Assembly (NCBI RefSeq): GCF_030272615.1
Contig: NC_081406.1
Span: forward strand, 232,056,396 to 232,120,395
Reading direction: 5' to 3'
DNA from: Cryptomeria japonica
Lineage: Eukaryota > Streptophyta > Pinopsida > Cupressales > Cupressaceae
DNA length: 64,000 nt
The notes under the pieces are model-generated. The model was given only the letters and a program-made list of their open reading frames with translations. It did no database searches and was not told the DNA's origin. The position numbers and the translations under genes are program-made. Below are positions 59,031-64,000 of the stretch, piece after piece. Positions within the stretch are counted from its first letter, which is position 1. Each line of letters begins with the position of its first letter.

Positions 59031-61579
59031 TCATTCAGGGGTCCGTAAAAAGCACACACTAGTCAAATTTGTTAATTTTCTTTTTCTTCACTACCGCATA
59101 TGATAATTTGTTGGCATAAAATTGCTTTTGTTCTTCCTTTATTGGACCAATAATTGATTATTCCACTCACTAATTATATGTGAGATACAGTAGATTGCAA
59201 AGAATTAGCAAGGTTTATCCTATGAGAGTTTGTTCCAGTGGGATCTTTTAGCCTTGTGATTAATTCTTCCAGTTGTTTCTAGTTATTTTATATTTCACCT
59301 AATAGGTTTTCTTGTGTACCTATGGGATGTCTAGGAATTGTAGGAGGTTTTTGATGTGTTTGTTCTTCAATATGGTCTTCATGGGGAGGTGATTGAGTGT
59401 TTTCAACACTTGTGGAATCTCAATTCCTGACAATTAAAATAAATTTAAATCAAGAAACCTAGTTTAATCTTCAACTTAAAAAAAAATTGACACTAAGAAA
59501 AAAAAAATACATACCTCTTCAAGCTCTTTGATGTCCTGGTGGAATTTTGATGATAAATGGATAACTTAGGGCCCAAGATCTTGCTTCTACAAAGGTTGAG
59601 TACAACTCAAATGGGCAGAAAAATGCTAAAACATGGGCCTACAGGCAAAATAATGTCTAAAATGCGAGGGTTCAGGGTTTTTGTTTAGGTTTTTTCTATA
59701 TGACACACGCCATATAGCAATTTAAAATTTATTTTGAAGTGTGGCACCTTTTTTGTACCACAACTTCATGCATTTACCCTAAATCATAGTTTATTTGGTC
59801 TACATAAATGTTATACAGTTGAAAAGATAATATTTATGTTGAGACCTCCATACAATACTTCATCTTTCACTTGTCATGATTTGCATTACCTCTTTTTTGG
59901 AGAGGATTTTTGTCCCACAAGGTTTTCTCCTTTTCTATGTGGTGCAGGAGCACCTACCTATGGAGGAATGAACCAAGAATAAGATGATCTTCTATTAGCC
60001 TATAATGAATGTAATAAGACCATATGGGTCTTTTTTTGTATTTCACTATCCTAGGACTGTGACAAGTTTGTCCATGTATGGGTCAAATTGTCACCTAGGG
60101 TCTTGTAGAGCAAATTGAGTCAATAAGGGTCACAATGGTCTAAATTGAGGGATCAAGTGGTCAAAGGTTTATTTGAGTTAGTTTTGATGTTTTAGAATTA
60201 AATGTAATCAACTTGGGGGACTATGATAGTCAAGAGTCTAAGTTGCTTGAATAATGCAAAAATTGTCATATTGTCAATTTGTTGTCATGACAATTTTGCA
60301 CTTTTTGTAAGTTGTGATTCTCCAACGGTCCGTTCAGTTTGAAAAAAGGTTGGAGGAGGTTGTGTTCATTTGGGGTGACACCTTTAAGGACCCCAAACAC
60401 CAAAAGATGTAAGTTGGTTGATTTGGTTGTTTTTAAAAAGGAAATTGAAGCATCAAAACTATTGGAAACTTAGGAAACCATCTACTTTTTGTTGATTGCA
60501 TACTGCGGGTGGATTGGAAAGAATGCTTAGGGCATAGATCCTAAAACTAATTCATTTTACCCTTTTTTTCATTTGGTGTGAATTCTTGAAGTGATCGCTT
60601 CCCCATTCTACAAGCAAATCTCTACCGAGTAGCCTAAAACCCTCAAACTCCTAGGGTTTGACTGAAATAATGGGTTTTGGCCTATCAATCCTTAACTGAA
60701 TACTCTATCGTTATAAGAGATGATAGGACACTATATCATATATCATTTTTCTAAACCCATTAAGAGGACACAACAGGGCGAAGAGAATGGAGAACTAACC
60801 CTAGGTCTGGCATCTTTATGTGACAGATCGGTTTGATGAGTGCAGCGTGTGAGAATTGAGTGGTAGAGAACTGGAAATGGGTTTGAATGTGTTAGAAGAG
60901 TACTTTGGAGGTTTACATAACATTTCATGGTCAGTTATGGTCACCAATTAGGATAACCAAACCATTTTGTGGAAGGCGTTCAGCCAAATAGGTCTAATAG
61001 CCCTATTAGGTCTCTTAGTGTAGTATTGGTTGGGATATTTGCAAGTTGGTTTGGTACCAAAAACTGATATATTGTTGAGAAAACCCAAAAGGGTATCTAA
61101 AAATATAATTTGTTTGCCTATATCCTTAGGGATTCAAAATTTATCACCTAATTGCTTCAAATGGAGGCCTAATTGCAACTGGTTCTGTTTTTGGGCTAGT
61201 GAGTCAAAATTGGTGTTCTGGTGGGTCTAAACCATGAAATCCTATTTCATTTGTGTTAAGGTGTTGTGAGAACACCCCTCCAATGGTTTCTGTATTGAAT
61301 TGGTCATGTGGGCCTTTCAAAACCCTAAATCCTAGTAGTAGCCCACTCATGTATGCAAGGGTGTGTGTAGCCACACAAGACTTAAGAAGTGTTAGTTGTT
61401 TGTAAGTAGACATGTTGGAGCCTTTGAGTCTCCTGAGGTATTATTTAATGTCATTGAACCATTTCTTGACTTGGTGTTGTGTAAGGACCCTTTGGTAGTA
61501 GGGATTTGGTTGAGTTTGTGAGCCTTAGAGGTTAGTTGGTTCAAGGTTATCCATCCAATCTATTGCCTCCTCATCATAT
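59031..61579. other. No gene recognised; includes the unseen-start 5' LTR of the last gypsy element
   Basis: A 5' LTR must end near 61577 (CATCA before the primer site), but its start cannot be fixed because the other LTR is outside the window. 59720-60000 contains a short plus-strand open stretch without features. Otherwise non-coding. Confidence 0.4.
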
Positions 61580-61591
61580 TGGTATCAAAGC
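61580..61591 (+). promoter_or_regulatory. Gypsy primer-binding site (tRNA-Met-like)
   Basis: TGGTATCAAAGC, one mismatch to TGGTATCAGAGC, 40 bp upstream of the gag start. Confidence 0.8.
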
Positions 61592-61630
61592 AAAATTTTG
61601 AAGATCACTTAGGTGGTGTGGTCTTAGTGT

Positions 61631-62864
61631 ATGTCAGAGGAAGAGATTGAAATAGGGGCTGACAAAATGCATCCTAAGGGTATGTCGCAAGATGCAGTGA
61701 AGAAGTTCATTGAAGAGATGCTTGAGCCCAAGCTTGAAGAATTGAAAAAGACTAAGAGTAAGGATAAGGAAGATGGAAGTGACACTGATGAATAAGGGGA
61801 TAAAGAAGATGGGGAAGCCCCTAAGCAGGTAGAGGAGATACCTGCAGATCAGAGGGCATTTGTAGATGCCTTGACGTTAGTCAATAGGGACACCATTGAT
61901 GGGTTGCCTATATATAGTGGAAGTATAGAACCAAAAGAGGTGATAGACTGGATTGAGGCATTGACCAATCATTTTGAGTACAAATAAATCCTTGAAGATA
62001 AAAGAGTTAAGTTGGAAAAAACAAGGTTGAAGGGGTCTGCTCTTACATGGTGGAACTATGTACAAGGGGAGAGAGTTAAGGAAGGAAAGAGTATGATAAC
62101 CTCCTGGGAAAGGATGAAAGATAAAGTCAAGGTACAATTCATGCCCATTGACTATGAAGTGTAGATGTATAAAAAGTTGCAGAACCTCAGACAGAGAGAC
62201 CTTGATGTGAATGCATATACAAAGGAGTTTCATACACTCAGTCTCAGATCAAAGAGACAAGAAGAGGAATCAGAGAAAGTGGTCAAGTACTTGAACAGCC
62301 TAAGGATGAACATCCAAGATGAGATCAGCATCTTGGCACCGGAGGTAATGAACAAGTGTTTTCAATTGGCCCTAAGGGCAGAAGAGAAACTAAAAAGAAG
62401 AAGTGAACAGGGTAATAGAGGTAAAGGAGGGAGAAGTTTTAGAGGCAGAGGCAGTTTTAGAGGAAGAAGTCCTAACCAAAGGTCTAGTTGTGAGTCTAGC
62501 TAAGGAGAGCAAAATGGGGACTCAAGTAGCAAAGAAGGCTAATGGGAGAAGACCTAATGGAAGAGGTGGGACAAATGGATCAAGGAGAGGATCCAAGTTC
62601 TCCAGTCTGAGATGTTATAATTGCAATCAGATGGGGCACCCGACCTACAAGTGTCCAGAGAAGGCCTTTGATTCTAAGGGTGGTGAGAAGAGAACCACTT
62701 TGACTCAAGAAGATGCAAGGAGTGTGACATCTCCTGAAGTGAATTTGACATCAGAGATGGGAGAGAACCTGATGATCAAAAGGACACTGCTAAAAGAACT
62801 AGTGAAGACTGAGCCACCCCAAAGAAAGGTTGTATTTAGAGCCAACTGCAAGATTCAAGGTTAG
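61631..62864 (+). pseudogene. Gypsy gag, interrupted
   Basis: MSEEEIEIGADKMHPKGM begins at 61631. Gag domain: GLPIYSGSIEPKEVIDWIEA, TRLKGSALTWWNYVQGE, MYKKLQNLRQRDLDVNAYTK, ending in an Arg/Gly-rich stretch (GNRGKGGRSFRGRGSFRGR). The CCHC zinc knuckle CYNCNQMGHPTYKCPEKA (about 62614-62670) is in a second frame from 62403. Stops at 61793, 61985 and 62162 (EV-stop-MYKKL) and the frameshift after 62400 make it non-functional. Confidence 0.9.
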
Positions 62865-63430
62865 GTTTGTAAAGTTGTCATAGATTCAGGTTCTACTGAT
62901 AAGATTGTATCTTTGGAAGTAGTAAACAAGTTAAACTTGGAGAGGATACCCCATAGCTGTCCATATAGGATCAATTGGTTGAAAAAAGGGCAACACATAC
63001 TCATCAATGAACAAGCATGGGTAGAGTTCAGTATTGGGGGGTATAAGGATAAAATTTTGTGTGACATCCTTCTAATGGATGCTTGTCATCTTTTTCTTAG
63101 CAGACCATGGTAGTTTGACAGAAAGGCTCATCATGATGGAGAAAAGAATGCTTACTCTTTCCAAAAGGATGGTGTGACTTTCACAATATAGTTAGTAGTA
63201 GAAGGGGACCCATAGCATGTAAGATCTAGTGTGATAATGGTGGGATAAAGAGAGTTCCTATATACACTAAAGGAGGAAGGTGGGGTAGGCTTTGCTTTGA
63301 TTGTGAATCCCAAGGAAGAAAGGAAGAAGGGTGTGAGTGAGGTAGGACCTAAGGAGCTCAGGGAGTAGCTAGAGAGGTACAAAGGAGTGGTTGTAGAAGA
63401 CATACCTGACTCCTTGCCACCTATCAGAGA
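62865..63430 (+). pseudogene. Gypsy aspartic protease and linker, interrupted
   Basis: Just after a TAG (62863), VCKVVIDSGSTDKIVSLEVV carries the DSGST active site. Further on, CDILLMDACHLFLSRPW precedes another TAG (about 63111) where family members continue with Gln. A long degenerate linker to the RT follows, with several stops. Confidence 0.85.
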
Positions 63431-64000
63431 TATTAGTCATTAGATTGACTTCATACCAAGAGTAGTACTCCCTGACAAGGTAGCTTATAAAATGACCCCA
63501 CAACAGAATGAAGAGATAGCTAGGCGAATTCAGGAGCTCCTAGATAAAGGGTTGGTGAGAAAAAGCCTTAGCCCATGTGCAGTACCTATGGTTTTATCCC
63601 TAAAGAAGGATGGGAAATGGAGGATTTGCATTGATTCTAGGGCTATCAATAGGATAACCATCATATATAGGTTTCCTATTCCTACTATAGAGGATCTAAT
63701 GGATTGTTTGGGGGGAGCTACATATTTCTCCAAGATTGACCTCAAGAGTGGGTACCATTAGATAAGGATAAGAGAGGGGGATGAATGGAAGACTACATTT
63801 AAAACAAATGAAGGGTTGTATGAGTGGCTTGTGATGTCTTTTGGTCTTTCAAATGACCCTAAAACCTTTATGAGACTAATGAATAAAGTGTTGCAGGAGT
63901 TTATAGGGAAATTTGTGGTAGTCTACCTTGATGACATACTAGTGTTCAATAAGAGCAAGGAGGAGCACTTGAAACACTTGGAGATAGTCTTGAAGCAGCT
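63431..64000 (+). pseudogene. Gypsy reverse transcriptase, partial
   Basis: Starts about FIPRVVLPDKVAYKMTPQQN; fingers/palm KDGKWRICIDSRAINRITI, GATYFSKIDLKSGYH, a TAG in place of the expected Gln, then [20 protein letters not shown] and catalytic [17 protein letters not shown]. Runs off the right edge. Both catalytic aspartates are present; the internal TAG (63760-63762) prevents function. Confidence 0.92.

Larger units (their letters stand above)
61580..64000 (+). mobile_element. Ty3/gypsy element, truncated by window end
   Basis: Primer site, gag, protease and reverse transcriptase in gypsy order, continuing past 64000. Different family from the 14.25-kb element: its RT has [15 protein letters not shown] and gag has a CCHC knuckle. 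Stops in every domain. Confidence 0.9.

Overview
This window looks like intergenic DNA from a large, repeat-rich seed-plant genome. It is AT-rich, dominated by nested LTR retrotransposons, and has one short spliced plant gene plus PPR-gene debris. A gymnosperm is plausible (very large elements, old degraded copies, PPR relics) but not proven. I see no rRNA, tRNA, organellar or bacterial gene.

Layout, left to right. 1-1430: decayed C-terminal half of a multi-exon plant transposase (En/Spm type), followed by a CpG-rich GTCGG/CCGAC block (3440-3930) that may be the end of the same DNA transposon. 3936-15285: an old minus-strand Ty1/copia element with broken gag-pol; its right LTR is split by a 4.3-kb insertion (10623-14929, duplicated target AAGCC) carrying a dead PPR gene and a hairpin array. 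15286-17078: minus-strand Ty3/gypsy fragment cut by the copia element. 17079-20680: degraded open stretches and a second PPR relic. 22498-24138: the only convincing cellular gene, a three-exon receptor-like cytoplasmic kinase fused to a C-terminal U-box (predicted E3 ligase) whose kinase domain lacks key catalytic residues. 24187-24415: 43-bp tandem repeats just upstream of it. 24416-30255: AT-rich DNA with a 124-bp duplication and one arm of a ~295-bp inverted repeat. 30261-44510: a structurally complete 14.25-kb Ty3/gypsy (Tat-like) element with 1121-bp LTRs and an exact CCTGT target duplication, recent by LTR similarity but with coding region closed by stops. 45313-45606: the second inverted-repeat arm. 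46380-48846: 5' half of another copia element. 49149-55373: about 16 copies of a ~357-bp satellite, interrupted by a 344-bp miniature LTR element (TRIM) with an exact GTTTA target duplication. 55374-61579: mostly non-coding, with an unrecognised spliced minus-strand gene remnant at 57746-59030. 61580-64000: start of another Ty3/gypsy element (gag, protease, reverse transcriptase) running off the window.

The features do not form a pathway. The window is best read as a time series of insertions: old copia and gypsy debris, newer insertions inside them, and one recent gypsy element whose stops mostly look like C-to-T changes at Gln/Arg codons, as expected from decay of methylated, silenced DNA. 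The most unusual items are hairpin repeats with a compensatory base change in the gypsy leader, the U-box pseudokinase, the TRIM inside the satellite, and the PPR-bearing 4.3-kb insertion.
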